A stretch of DNA of 46,866 nt from a bacterium (GTDB lineage Bacteria; Planctomycetota; J058; JAJDCP01): contig JAUIEM010000009.1 of NCBI GenBank assembly GCA_030428695.1, positions 1-46,866 of the forward strand, given 5' to 3'. Below, one piece after another: positions 8,380 through 16,952 of this stretch. Both the position numbers and the translations under genes were made by a program. Each line of letters opens with the position of its first letter. Positions within the stretch are counted from its first letter, which is position 1. Below the pieces are notes generated by a model. The model saw nothing but the letters and a program-made list of their open reading frames with translations, ran no database searches and was not told the origin of the DNA.

Positions 8380-8580
8380 ATGCCCTTCCTCCATCTTTCC
8401 AACGCCGGCCCCCTGTCCGAAGATCAGCGCCGGCAGCTCGCCGACGAGCTGACCTCCGTCGTGTGCAAGGTGACCGGCAAGCCCCGCAGCAGCGTCTACC
8501 TGCGCCTGGACGAGGTGCCCCGGGGGAGCTTCGCCGTCGCGGGCGAGCTGCTCGCCGACCGCGATGCGAGGCAGACTTGA
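8380..8580 (+). CDS. 4-oxalocrotonate tautomerase-like protein
   Basis: 66 residues, the usual size of this superfamily's subunits. Pro-2 follows the start methionine directly ('MPFLHLSNAG'), which is where tautomerases carry their catalytic N-terminal proline. 'PLSEDQRRQLADELTSVVCKVTGKPRSSVYLRLDEV' matches the helix and second strand of the beta-alpha-beta fold, and 'GSFAVAGEL' follows. These enzymes work as hexamers or trimers on keto-enol substrates. The physiological substrate is unknown. Its TGA overlaps the TTG start of the next gene (TTGA), so a methyltransferase is made from the same message. Confidence 0.75.
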   Translation: MPFLHLSNAGPLSEDQRRQLADELTSVVCKVTGKPRSSVYLRLDEVPRGSFAVAGELLADRDARQT

Positions 8581-9380
8581 GCGAGCGCTACGGCCAGCAG
8601 GGGGAGATGGAAGACCCGGGCATGGCCAACATCCTGCAGGTCCAGGAGCGCCTGCTCTGGCCCCAGGAGGAGCCGCTGCTGCGCGAGCTCGGGGCCGGAC
8701 CCGGGGCGCGGGTGCTCGATGTGGGCTGCGGCACCGGCCTGATCAGCGCGCGCCTGGCCAGCCTCGGGGCGGAGGTGCTCGGCGTCGACCTGTTCCCCGG
8801 CCACATCGCCGCGGCCGAGGCCCGATTCCCCCCCGCCGAATGGCCGCAGCTGCGCTTCCTGCACAGCGACGCGAGCGACACCGGCCTGCCCGAGGCCTCG
8901 TTCGACCTGGTCGTGTGCCGCTGCGTGCTCCAGGCCGTCCCCGATCCCCTGCCCGTCCTGCGGGAGATGCAGCGGGTCTGCAAGCCGACCGGCTGGCTCT
9001 ACATCCTCGCCGAGGACTACGGCCTGATCTTCGGCTCCTCGGGCGGCGCCCAGGACTTCTACCTGCGGCACGCCGTGCCGGCGGCCCGCCAGGCGGACAG
9101 CGACCTCCTGTCCGGGCGCCGCATCCCCGCCGAGCTCGCCGCCCTCGGCTGCGGGGAGCTGCGCGTCGAGCCGATCGTCGTCGACACGCTGCGCTGCGCG
9201 CGGGAGGATCTCGCCTCGCTGTTCGCGGTCTGGGGGCAGGTCTACGCCCCCTTCGTCGCCCGCCACGGCGGCGGCAGCGTCGAGGCGATGGCGGCGCGCT
9301 TCCGGGCCCAGGAGGACGCCTGCCGCGAGCCCCACTCCTACGTCGCCTGGTGGTCGCTGGCGGTGATCGCGCGGCCGTAG
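8577..9380 (+). CDS. SAM-dependent methyltransferase (Methyltransf_11/25 type)
   Basis: 267 residues with a TTG start that overlaps the tautomerase stop and has GAGG five bases upstream; the ATG at 8607 is the alternative but has a G-rich run touching it, too close for a normal site. Motif I is textbook: 'VLDVGCGTGLISARLA' (46-61). 'EVLGVDLFPGHIAAAEARF' is motif II, 'SFDLVVCRCVLQAVPDP' the post-II strand, and 'VCKPTGWLYILAEDYG' motif III. The C-terminal half (about 165-267) has Trp/Tyr-rich helices that probably form the substrate lid. Substrate unknown. A strong terminator starts 22 bases after its stop. Confidence 0.85.
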   Translation: MSERYGQQGEMEDPGMANILQVQERLLWPQEEPLLRELGAGPGARVLDVGCGTGLISARLASLGAEVLGVDLFPGHIAAAEARFPPAEWPQLRFLHSDASDTGLPEASFDLVVCRCVLQAVPDPLPVLREMQRVCKPTGWLYILAEDYGLIFGSSGGAQDFYLRHAVPAARQADSDLLSGRRIPAELAALGCGELRVEPIVVDTLRCAREDLASLFAVWGQVYAPFVARHGGGSVEAMAARFRAQEDACREPHSYVAWWSLAVIARP

Positions 9381-9401
9381 CCTCCCCTCCGACAAAGACC
9401 G

Positions 9402-9428
9402 ACGCCCGGACCGCGTGGGTCCGGGCGT
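9402..9428. terminator. bidirectional terminator between convergent genes
   Basis: ACGCCCGGACC (9402-9412) and GGTCCGGGCGT (9418-9428) make a perfect 11-bp stem with the 5-base loop GCGTG. On the minus strand it is followed by CGGTCTTTGT, a modest T-rich tail. It lies between the convergent methyltransferase (ends 9380) and lipoprotein (ends 9460) genes and probably serves both. Confidence 0.75.
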
Positions 9429-9459
9429 GGGTTGCAGGCGGGTCCGCAGAGTCGGGCGA

Positions 9460-12400
9460 TCAGCGGTAGAAGATGAAGCTCTCCACCTGGATCGAGCTCG
9501 ACACTGCCGACGGGTTGTTGACCTGCTGGGGCGCCGGGAAGGGAGCCGTCCCGGAGATGTCGACGATCTGCAGGTCCTCGGCGCTCGTCGTGAAGAAGTC
9601 GCCGAGCGCGCCGATGTAGCGCAGGTCGGGGGAGTGGAAGCAGCCGGCGTCGTTGTCGTAGGCGTCCTCGGGTTCCAGACCGGGGGTCGTGGTCGCGAAG
9701 ACGACCGTGTTGGTGCCGGGGGAGCTGAGCGACACGAGGAAGAGCTCCTGGTTGCCGTCCGTGTTCATGTCCCCGATCAGCACGACCCTCTCGTTGTCGG
9801 GCAGGACGCCGATCGTCGCCGCATCGGCGCCGCTCGGAAGCGTCGCGTTGAGCTGCACCGGGGCCGGGAAGGGCATGCCCCCGGTCACATCGACCGCGTA
9901 GACCTGCGTGTCGTTGTCGGTCACCGTGTCGGAGAGGTAGACGATGTGGCTCGAGCCTGCCCACATGATGTTGCGGTCGGTGACCGAGAAACTCACGACA
10001 TCTGCCCCGGAGGGGATCGGGGTGTGGGTGACGGTCTCGATGTTGCCGAGCACACCGTCCGCCACGTCGACGACGTACAGCTCGCTGTCGTTGTCGGTCA
10101 CCGTGTCCCCGCGGTAGGCCACATAGCGGCCGTCAGCGGAGTAGAGGAAGCCGTCGATGTCGCCGCCGGTCGGCAGGGTCGGGTTGATCTGGACGGCGGG
10201 GGCCGGCGTCCCCCCGGCCAGCGAGACGAAGAACAGGTCGTTCTGGGCGCTGGTCGTCGCGTCGGCGCGGTAGACGATCGAGCTGAGGTCCGGCGCGAAG
10301 CTGAAGTACAGGTAGTAGGACGTTCCGGTCAGGACGTCGAGGTTGCTGTTCGTCGGGTCGGAGAACTCGGCGCTGACCTGGGTGGCGACGCCGAGGCTGT
10401 TGACGTCCGCGAGGTACAGCTCGTCTACACCCGCATTGTCGAAGTCGGCGGTGAAGAGCAGCCAGTTCGAGTCCATCGACCACTGGAAGGCGTCCATGTC
10501 GGCGCCCGCGACGCGCGTGTTGGTCGCCACGCGCTGAGGCGCGCTCGGAGTCCCGCTGCTGAAGTCGACCACCCACAGGTCGGTCTCGTTGTCGACGAGG
10601 TTGTCGTGGGAGTAGCAAAACCAGCGACCGTTCGGCGAGAAGGTGCCGCTGCCGAAGGTCGACGGGGTGTTCGAGCCGTAGATCATGCCCGGGATCGTCA
10701 CGGTCGGGTCGAGGTCGTCCATGATCACGTCGGCGCCGCTGATCGGCGTGCCGCTGATCTTGGTCTGCGCCGGGAATGGCGCGCCCCCGCTGATGTCGAC
10801 GGCGTAGAGCTCGTTGACCACATCGTTGTCCCCGTCCTCGGTGAACACGATCCAGCGGTCGTCGTTCGAGAACTGGAAGGCGAAAACGGTCGAGGTGTGG
10901 ACGGTCGGCGCGTTCAGCTGGACCGCGGGACCCGGCGTCGCGGTGCTCATGTCCTGGATGTACAGGTCGCCGCCCGCGATGTAGGCGAGCTGGCTGCCGT
11001 CCCAGGAGAAGCGGTACTCGAAGTCCGAGGCGACGTCGAGACCGCCGGTCAGGTTGATCGGGGCGCCGGGGGTGCCGCTGCTGATATCGACGGCGTACAG
11101 CTCTTCGAGCAGCGAGGTCGGGATGTCCGCGCGGTAGACGATCCAACGGGGCGCGACCGCGATGGTGGTCACGAACTCGTGGTCGGCGGTCGAGCTGCCG
11201 TCGTCGACCTCGATCGTGTAGGTGAACGTACCGCTGACCGTCGGGGTGCCGCTGATGGTCAGGGTCTTGTCGCCGCCCGTCGGCTGCGTCAGCGAGAGCC
11301 CGGTCGGCAGGCTGCCCGCGCTGACGCTGAAGGTCGGCGAGCTGGCCGCGCCGTCACGGGCCTCGATCTCGACCGAGTAGGCCTCGTTGATGCGGCCGTT
11401 CGGGAGCACGAAGGTCGCCAGCCGCACCGGATCGCTCGGGGCCGCCGTCGCGGTCAGGGTCAGGCTCTGGGTGTCGATGTTGCCGTCGCTGTCTTCGACG
11501 GTCAGGTCGAAGGTGAAGGTGCCGGCGCTGGTGATCGGCCCGTTCAGGGTGCCGTCCGGCGTCGCGTCGGTGACGGTCAGGCCGGGCGGGACGTTGCCGC
11601 TCAGGCTCCAGTCGTAACCGCTGCCCGAGCCGCCGGTCGCGCTGACGGTCTCGCTGTAGGAGGCGCCGACGGTCGCATTGGCGACGCTGGTCGTCGTGAT
11701 CTCGAGCGCCGGGTTGATCGTCACCGTGAAGCTCTGGGTGTCGGTGCTGCCGGCGTCATCGGTGACGGTCACGTCGAAGGTGAACGTGCCGGTGGCGGTC
11801 GGCGGACCGGAGATCGTCGCCGAGGGCGTCGCGCTCGAGGTGATCGAGAAGCCGTTCGGCACGCTTCCGCTCAGCTGCCAGCTATAGCCGCTGCCCGAGC
11901 CGTCCTGGGCGGTCACGGTCTCGCTGTAGGCGCCGTTGAGCACGCCGTCGGGCAGGCTGGTCGTGGTGATGTCGATCGCCGGGTTGATCGTCACCGAGTA
12001 GGACTCCGTGTCGGTGTCGCTGCCCGAGTCGGTCACGGTCAGGTCGAAGGTGAAAGTGCCGGAGGCGGTCGGGTCGCCGGCCAGGTTCGCGCTCGGCGTG
12101 CCGTCCGTCAGGCTCAGGCCGGTCGGCAGGGCGCCACTGCTGGTCGACCAGGTGTAGCCGACGCCGGTGCCGTCCTGGGCGGTGATGTCCTCGTCGTAGG
12201 GCACGCCGACGACGCCGCCGGGCAGCGTGGTCGTCGTGATGTCGAGGGGGCTGGTCCCGACCGTGTTGATCGTGATCGTCAGGGTCTGAACGTCGGTCTG
12301 ACCCGCGGAGTCGGTGACGTCGACATCGAAGGTGAACACCCCCGCCGAGGTCGGGGTCCCGGACAGGAGCGCCGAGGGCGTGCCGTCGGTCAGGCTCAGC

Positions 12401-12903
12401 CCCGGCGGCAGGCTGCCGTTGCTGGTGCCCCAGGTGTAGCCGCTGCCGGAGCCGCCGGTCGCGGTGATGCCCTGGTTGTACGAGCTGCCGACCGTGCCGG
12501 CGGGCAGCGAGCTGGTCGTGATCACCACCGTGGCCGAAGAGGTGACGACGACCGTGAACGACTGCTTCGTCCCGGTTCCGCCGTCGTTGACCTCGAGCTC
12601 GAAGGTGAAGCTGCCGACCGCCGCGGGGGTTCCGCTGATCACCGCGTCGGTGTTGCTGAACACCGCGTTCAGACCGGTCGGCAGGTTCCCCCGCAGGGTC
12701 CAGGTCAAGGTCTGCCCGGACGTCGCGTCCGTCGCGACCGTCGCCGAGTAGGCGACACCGAGCTGACCGCTCGGCACGGCGGAGGTCGTGATCGTGATGG
12801 TCTGACCGCCCCCCCTGTTGCTGCTGCTGTCCGAGCAGCCGACGATTCCCATTGCGAGGATCAAGACGATCGCATGCGCACGAACATGGCCTGTGACTGT
12901 CAC
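9460..12903 (-). CDS. giant lipoprotein: six putative Ig (He_PIG) domains plus beta-propeller
   Basis: 1147 residues. The GTG at 12903 is preceded by AGGGAGGT seven bases upstream, better than the GTG at 12912. A lipoprotein signal ends in 'MGIVGC', with Cys-23 to be lipidated. Residues about 37-565 hold six tandem domains of about 85 residues, each beginning 'ITT(T/S)SLP.G.VG..Y' and ending 'GTFTFD(V/L)TVTDS', as in putative Ig (He_PIG/cadherin-like) domains. The rest is a TolB/PD40-like propeller whose blades repeat 'D..WIVFT.D.DND...ELYAVDISGG.PFPA'. The DNA therefore has long tandem repeats. It is a large outer-membrane or surface protein, for adhesion or scaffolding by analogy. An 11-pair hairpin lies in its leader. 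Confidence 0.85.
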   Translation of the reverse strand: MTVTGHVRAHAIVLILAMGIVGCSDSSSNRGGGQTITITTSAVPSGQLGVAYSATVATDATSGQTLTWTLRGNLPTGLNAVFSNTDAVISGTPAAVGSFTFELEVNDGGTGTKQSFTVVVTSSATVVITTSSLPAGTVGSSYNQGITATGGSGSGYTWGTSNGSLPPGLSLTDGTPSALLSGTPTSAGVFTFDVDVTDSAGQTDVQTLTITINTVGTSPLDITTTTLPGGVVGVPYDEDITAQDGTGVGYTWSTSSGALPTGLSLTDGTPSANLAGDPTASGTFTFDLTVTDSGSDTDTESYSVTINPAIDITTTSLPDGVLNGAYSETVTAQDGSGSGYSWQLSGSVPNGFSITSSATPSATISGPPTATGTFTFDVTVTDDAGSTDTQSFTVTINPALEITTTSVANATVGASYSETVSATGGSGSGYDWSLSGNVPPGLTVTDATPDGTLNGPITSAGTFTFDLTVEDSDGNIDTQSLTLTATAAPSDPVRLATFVLPNGRINEAYSVEIEARDGAASSPTFSVSAGSLPTGLSLTQPTGGDKTLTISGTPTVSGTFTYTIEVDDGSSTADHEFVTTIAVAPRWIVYRADIPTSLLEELYAVDISSGTPGAPINLTGGLDVASDFEYRFSWDGSQLAYIAGGDLYIQDMSTATPGPAVQLNAPTVHTSTVFAFQFSNDDRWIVFTEDGDNDVVNELYAVDISGGAPFPAQTKISGTPISGADVIMDDLDPTVTIPGMIYGSNTPSTFGSGTFSPNGRWFCYSHDNLVDNETDLWVVDFSSGTPSAPQRVATNTRVAGADMDAFQWSMDSNWLLFTADFDNAGVDELYLADVNSLGVATQVSAEFSDPTNSNLDVLTGTSYYLYFSFAPDLSSIVYRADATTSAQNDLFFVSLAGGTPAPAVQINPTLPTGGDIDGFLYSADGRYVAYRGDTVTDNDSELYVVDVADGVLGNIETVTHTPIPSGADVVSFSVTDRNIMWAGSSHIVYLSDTVTDNDTQVYAVDVTGGMPFPAPVQLNATLPSGADAATIGVLPDNERVVLIGDMNTDGNQELFLVSLSSPGTNTVVFATTTPGLEPEDAYDNDAGCFHSPDLRYIGALGDFFTTSAEDLQIVDISGTAPFPAPQQVNNPSAVSSSIQVESFIFYR

Positions 12904-12970
12904 GCCAGGCACCTCCCTCTTTCCGTAGACACTGTTGTGCAGAAGCAGTGGCTTGTTGTCTCACATGACC

Positions 12971-12999
12971 GGTTCCGTTTCCAATCCTGAAACGGAGCC
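12971..12999. promoter_or_regulatory. perfect inverted repeat upstream of the giant lipoprotein gene
   Basis: TCCGTTTC (12974-12981) and GAAACGGA (12989-12996) pair perfectly around CAATCCT; one G-U and two more G-C pairs extend the stem to 11 pairs. On the minus strand a TACAAT box (13023-13018) lies just upstream, so the hairpin could sit at the start of the lipoprotein mRNA leader or be an operator. No good -35 is seen for that box. Confidence 0.4.
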
Positions 13000-13201
13000 T
13001 CTCGGGCCCGCCGATCGATTGTAAAGAGCCCGGAGCCCGGTAGAGCGGGCGCTGATGTCCCGACCTGCCGGCGGCCGCACCACGGAACTTTACACAAAAT
13101 TTAAGAAAGTGGAGCGCACGAATCGGCGCGCTCCTGGGCAAAAATGGAGTTTCGGGTCATCCTCCGAAGCGAGACAAGGAACCAACCGACCGGAGGCTCC
13201 G

Positions 13202-13729
13202 ATGCCCCGTTCCTCCCGCCGTCTGTGGCTGGTGATCGCCCTCCTCACCTTCGGCCTCGCCGGGTTGGGCGCCCTGACCTGTCGGCCGCTGCTCGCCCGC
13301 TACGCGATGGGATCCCTGCGCGACGTGCTCGCCACGCCCTCGCCCGCCCCCGCCGACCTCGCCGGCCCGCTGCGCTGGATGCGCTGGGCGGGCGACGAGG
13401 CGGTGCTGACCGAGGTGCTCCGCGGGCTCGAGAGCGGCGATCCTGCCGAGCAACGGGCCGCCCTGGTCGTCGCCGGCAGCTGGGGAGCGCTCGAGCTGCG
13501 CACCCTGGAGATCGTCGTCTGGCCCGGACTGCAACCAGCGGCGGGAGATATCGCGGCGCTGCTCGAGAGCGCCGACCCTCTGCTGGTCGCCCCCGCCTGC
13601 GACGCCGCCCAGGCCCTGCCCGAGCCGTCGCCCTGCCTGGCGGGGCTGCGCGCCGTCGCGGCCGACACCGCCCAGGCCGAGCTCAGCGCCCGCGCCGCCC
13701 GCGCCCTCGATCGCATCGGCAAGCGCTGA
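13202..13729 (+). CDS. membrane-anchored hypothetical protein with HEAT-like helices
   Basis: 175 residues. The ATG at 13202 has GGAGG upstream (ccGGAGGctccgATG); the frame is open further upstream but without a site. One N-terminal membrane helix (about 7-26, 'WLVIALLTFGLAGLGALTC') anchors a periplasmic helical part. Its alternating helices, 'AVLTEVLRGLESGDPAEQRAALVVAG' and 'LLESADPLLVAPACDAAQALPE', are like HEAT or ARM repeats, known scaffolds for protein contacts. I do not recognise a family. It ends three bases before the stop of the convergent VOC gene, leaving no room for separate terminators. Confidence 0.6.
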   Translation: MPRSSRRLWLVIALLTFGLAGLGALTCRPLLARYAMGSLRDVLATPSPAPADLAGPLRWMRWAGDEAVLTEVLRGLESGDPAEQRAALVVAGSWGALELRTLEIVVWPGLQPAAGDIAALLESADPLLVAPACDAAQALPEPSPCLAGLRAVAADTAQAELSARAARALDRIGKR

Positions 13730-13732
13730 CGC

Positions 13733-14173
13733 TCAGTCGAGGACCAGGCTCCCGTCCGGATGGAATTTCCAGCTGTCCGCCCAGGCGATCTCCCACAGAT
13801 GCCCGTCCGGGTCGCTGAAGTAGCCGCTGTAGCCACCCCAGTCGGTAGCGGCCGCCGGCTTGACCAGGGAGCCCCCGGCCGCGACGGCCCGCGCGAGCAG
13901 CTCGTCGACCTCCGGCTTCGTGCGGGTGTTGTGGGCGAGGCTGAGCCCGCGGAAGGCGGGCAGCGCCGCCGGGACCGGCAGCGTCGCGTCCTCGGCGAGG
14001 GCGGCGAAGGGGAAGAGGGCGAGGACCGTGCCCCCGGTGCGGAAGAACACGATCCCACTCTCGGGCCCGCGCTGCCAGGGCAGGCCGAGGCCGTCGGCGT
14101 AGAAGCGGAAGGCGCGCTCGAGGTCGGACACGCCGAGGGTGACGATGCTGATGCGCGGCTCCACGGCGTACAT
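13733..14173 (-). CDS. VOC-superfamily (glyoxalase/bleomycin-resistance-like) protein
   Basis: 146 residues from the ATG at 14173. AAGGAG touches that ATG, so initiation at the GTG nine bases downstream (14164) is quite possible. The two beta-alpha-beta-beta-beta modules are clear: 'ISIVTLGVSDLERAFRFYADGLGLPW' and 'GIVFFRTGGTVLALFP' in the first, 'FSDPDGHLWEIAW' (residues 119-131) in the second. The Glu of 'WEIAW' and the His of 'DGHLWE' region are where metal ligands or near-ligands sit in this fold. It could be a dioxygenase, isomerase or antibiotic-binding protein; context does not decide. It probably shares a message with the rhomboid gene 20 bases upstream. Confidence 0.82.
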   Translation of the reverse strand: MYAVEPRISIVTLGVSDLERAFRFYADGLGLPWQRGPESGIVFFRTGGTVLALFPFAALAEDATLPVPAALPAFRGLSLAHNTRTKPEVDELLARAVAAGGSLVKPAAATDWGGYSGYFSDPDGHLWEIAWADSWKFHPDGSLVLD

Positions 14174-14193
14174 CTCCTTGACCTGGAAGTCGC

Positions 14194-15060
14194 TCAGTAC
14201 CGCCCCGACTCCCGCAGCTCGCGGGAGATGCGATCGAGCCGCTCGCGCTCCGCGGCGCTCAGGCTGCCCAGGCCGCCTTCGGAGATCTTGTCGAGCAGGC
14301 GGTCGAGCTCTTCCTTCTGGCGCAGCCGCTCGGCCGCCGCCGATGAGCGCGGCGCCGCTTCGCGCGGGGTCGAGGGGAAGCGGAACCAGCTGCTCGCCCG
14401 GCGCCCGAACAGGTGCGGGAACTGGGCGAAGACGACCATGAACACAACGACGGGCACGAGGATGCCGAAGAACAGCCACGGCTGCTCGACAATCACCTCG
14501 GTCGGCCGCAGGGCGGCGGCGATCAGCATGCCGGCGACCGCCCCGCCGAGGTGCGCCTCGTGGCCGATGTTGCCGCGCTGGGAGCGGATCCCGAACAGGG
14601 TGAAGGCGGTGTAGCCGAGCGCGAAGACCCAGGCCGGCATGCCGATGGGCAGCGGGAAGATCATGATGCGGATGCCCGGCGTCAGGAAGATCGACGCGAA
14701 CACCACCCCGCTGATCGCGCCGCTCGCCCCGACCGCGCTGTAGCTCGGATGGTTGCGGTGGAACAGCAGCGCGAAGACGTCCCCGCCGAGCAGGCTGAGC
14801 CCGTACAGGAGCAGGAAGACCGCCGAGCCGAGGTCCTTGTTCAGATGCTCGCCGAACACGTACAGCGCCCACATGTTGAAGAACAGGTGGAGCAGGTTGG
14901 CGTGCAGGAAGGCCGACACCAGCAGCCGGTCCCAGGCCTTGCGGCCGAGGATCTCGCCGACGTGGAACTTGTACCGCTCGAAGAAGGCGCGCTGCCGGAA
15001 GCCGTACAGGGACACCGCCACGTTGGCGATGATCAGGCTGAGCACGGCGACATTCTGCAT
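14194..15060 (-). CDS. rhomboid-family intramembrane serine protease with DUF6576-like tail
   Basis: 288 residues, starting at the ATG at 15060 ('MQNVAVLSL'); a longer frame lacks a signal for initiation. Six membrane helices carry the rhomboid signatures: 'HANLLHLFFNMWALYVFG' (53-70), the nucleophile motif 'GASG' (Ser-113) and 'GHEAHLGG', with His-170 as the second residue of the Ser-His dyad. It should cleave single-pass proteins within the inner membrane. The soluble C-terminus ends with 'LDRLLDKISEGGLGSLSAAE', which resembles the DUF6576 domain often attached to rhomboids in environmental bacteria. The VOC gene follows directly. Substrates cannot be told from the sequence, although this window encodes several single-pass proteins. 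Confidence 0.9.
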   Translation of the reverse strand: MQNVAVLSLIIANVAVSLYGFRQRAFFERYKFHVGEILGRKAWDRLLVSAFLHANLLHLFFNMWALYVFGEHLNKDLGSAVFLLLYGLSLLGGDVFALLFHRNHPSYSAVGASGAISGVVFASIFLTPGIRIMIFPLPIGMPAWVFALGYTAFTLFGIRSQRGNIGHEAHLGGAVAGMLIAAALRPTEVIVEQPWLFFGILVPVVVFMVVFAQFPHLFGRRASSWFRFPSTPREAAPRSSAAAERLRQKEELDRLLDKISEGGLGSLSAAERERLDRISRELRESGRY

Positions 15061-15212
15061 CGACGGTTCCGCAGGGGGAAGGGGCGCCCGCGGGGGATTC
15101 CGCGAGCTTCGCGCACCGCTGTATGCTACCACAAAGGCGAGCGCGCGTCCGGACCTGTCCCGGAAGCCGGCCGCCGCCGCGCTCGTGGCCGCGACCGCGC
15201 CGAGGAGGTCCC

Positions 15213-16451
15213 GTGCGCCTGCTCCTCCTGACCGCGCTGCTCAGCCTGCCCCTGGCCGCCGACGGCCCCTCCTGGAGCGCCGTCGACTTCGCCCTCGCCG
15301 CGGAGGAGCGGCGGGTCGTCGAGTGCGGCGGGCTGCGCCTCGAGCTGCGGAACATGCGCCGGCGGTTCTTCCTGCGCGGCCTCGACGGTCTGACGCTGAC
15401 CGCCGCCGGCGCGGGCCCCGAGACCTTCCAACGGCTCGCGCTCCTGCCCGAGGGAGGCAGCGACGGCTGGCGCCAGGTGCGCGACGGCGCGGTCTTCGCC
15501 CTGGCCGGCCCCGAGGCTCGCGGCAAGCTGCTCGTCCGGCTGCACACCGAGGGCGGCCGGCTGTGCCTGGCCCGCGCCCCGGAGGGCGGCTTCCGCCCGG
15601 GTCCATCCGGCCTCGTCGTCGAGCCCCTCGAGGCCGAGCTGCGGCTGCGCTGGGACGCGCCGATGGGGGCCGCCTCCTACGAGGTCTACCGGCTGCCCGA
15701 CTGGGGCGCGGTGCCGGTGCCGGTCGGCACGAGCGACGCGCCGACGCTGCGGGTGCCGGCGCCGGGGCCCGGTGAGCTCCTGCGCTACGGGGTCAGCTGG
15801 CGCGCCGCGGACGGGACCGCGTCGCTGCCGACCTGGCGGACCGTCGCGACGCCGACCGGGCGCTGGCGCTACGGGCGCCTGACGCTGCGCTCGGGCGAGG
15901 GCTTCTCCTTCGCCGACAGCGCCGTGGTCCGCTTCGACGACGGCGGCTACGGCGACTTCCGGATCTGGGACCGGGCGGAGAGCTCCGTCCACGGCGCCTT
16001 GCGCCTCGGAGTCGCGCGGGACGCGCTGCGGCCGCTCGGCGACTTCCCCTACGACCCCCGCCAGCCGGAGGTGTCCGGCCTCGAGCTCGACCTCTATCCC
16101 CGCCGCTTCTTCGCCAGCTTCGACGGCGGGGGGATCGCGGAGATCCACCCGATCGCCTGGGACGAGACCCGCCTGGTGTGCGAGTGGGTCGCCCTGCGCC
16201 CCGGGCTCGGCGAGCGCCTGGCCATCCTCGCCCGGGTCGCCCCTCCGCCACTCGCCGAGCCACGCCTGCCGCGCTGGCTGGCCGACCTGGACGCGGCGGA
16301 GATCGACGTCCGCGAGCAGGCCACCGGTGCCATCGCGGACCTCGGACCCGGGGCGGTGCACGCCCTGCGCGAGGCCTTCGAGGAGGGGCTCAGCCTCGAG
16401 GCGGAGTTCCGCATCGAGGTGATCGTCGACCGCTGGTGGAGCGGGGGCTGA
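15213..16451 (+). CDS. secreted protein with FN3-like and HEAT-like domains
   Basis: 412 residues. GTG start with AGGAGG five bases upstream, giving the signal peptide 'MRLLLLTALLSLPLAADG'. Residues about 140-215 ('ELRLRWDAPMGAASYEVYRL' then 'LRYGVSWRAADGTAS') have the pattern of a fibronectin type III domain. A central beta-rich part is unassigned. The last 60 residues, with 'LDAAEIDVREQATGAIADLG' and 'AVHALREAF', match the short HEAT-like segment found in many planctomycete secreted and WD40 proteins, one of the better taxonomic hints in the window. No enzyme motif is seen; it is likely a periplasmic or surface protein. It diverges from the rhomboid gene across a 150-base gap. Confidence 0.72.
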   Translation: MRLLLLTALLSLPLAADGPSWSAVDFALAAEERRVVECGGLRLELRNMRRRFFLRGLDGLTLTAAGAGPETFQRLALLPEGGSDGWRQVRDGAVFALAGPEARGKLLVRLHTEGGRLCLARAPEGGFRPGPSGLVVEPLEAELRLRWDAPMGAASYEVYRLPDWGAVPVPVGTSDAPTLRVPAPGPGELLRYGVSWRAADGTASLPTWRTVATPTGRWRYGRLTLRSGEGFSFADSAVVRFDDGGYGDFRIWDRAESSVHGALRLGVARDALRPLGDFPYDPRQPEVSGLELDLYPRRFFASFDGGGIAEIHPIAWDETRLVCEWVALRPGLGERLAILARVAPPPLAEPRLPRWLADLDAAEIDVREQATGAIADLGPGAVHALREAFEEGLSLEAEFRIEVIVDRWWSGG

Positions 16452-16952
16452 CGCTGTGCTGGCGGCGGGGCCGCGGCCCTGGTGCTGTGGAACCAGAACG
16501 CGGCCCTGCTCGCGCAGACCCGGCGAGCCGAGGAGCAGTGGAAGCCGGCTGGTCGGACGCCCTGTGGGATCACCTGGCCGGCGCCTCGACGCCGACGGAC
16601 TGCTCGCGGACGCGGCCTACACTCGAGGGCCTCAGGTGTCTCCGAGCACCCGGACGCGGATAGCCTCGAGCAGGGCGGGTTCGCTGCGCAGGAACGCAGC
16701 GAAGGGGCCGCGGATGTTGTCGCGCAGTGTGGCGACCAGCCCGGGATCGCGGGTAGATGTGGCGCGCTGGACTGTTGAGGGTAGTGCCGACCCCTCCGCC
16801 GGCAACAAAGAACGAACGAATGTCTGCACATGAAGCTGGCGACTCGCGAACCGCTCCCTCGCGCTGGACATCGGGCCAGGGATCGCCAGCCGGGCCTCCC
16901 TGTGCTACGCTCGCGTCTGCGCGCGTCGCACCGCCCACCAGGAGGAGATCCC
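16452..16952. other. gap with possible gene remnants
   Basis: No intact gene is convincing in these 501 bases. On the plus strand, 16456-16640 reads, if one frameshift is allowed, as a membrane anchor and helix ('AALVLWNQNAALLAQTRRAE') that switches frame to 'GWSDALWDHLAGAS'. On the minus strand, an open frame ending at 16632 has a protein-like end ('ATLRDNIRGPFAAFLRSE') but its first half is not protein-like. Both could be decayed genes. The stretch about 16790-16840 is AT-richer and could hold a promoter for the gene at 16953. Confidence 0.3.

Noticed and set aside
9415..12990. 1191-codon open frame on the plus strand, antisense to the giant lipoprotein
   Set aside because: Its translation is Arg/Gly/Val/Asp-rich without hydrophobic cores, as expected for the reverse frame of a GC-rich gene; the minus-strand product has a lipobox and clear repeated domains.
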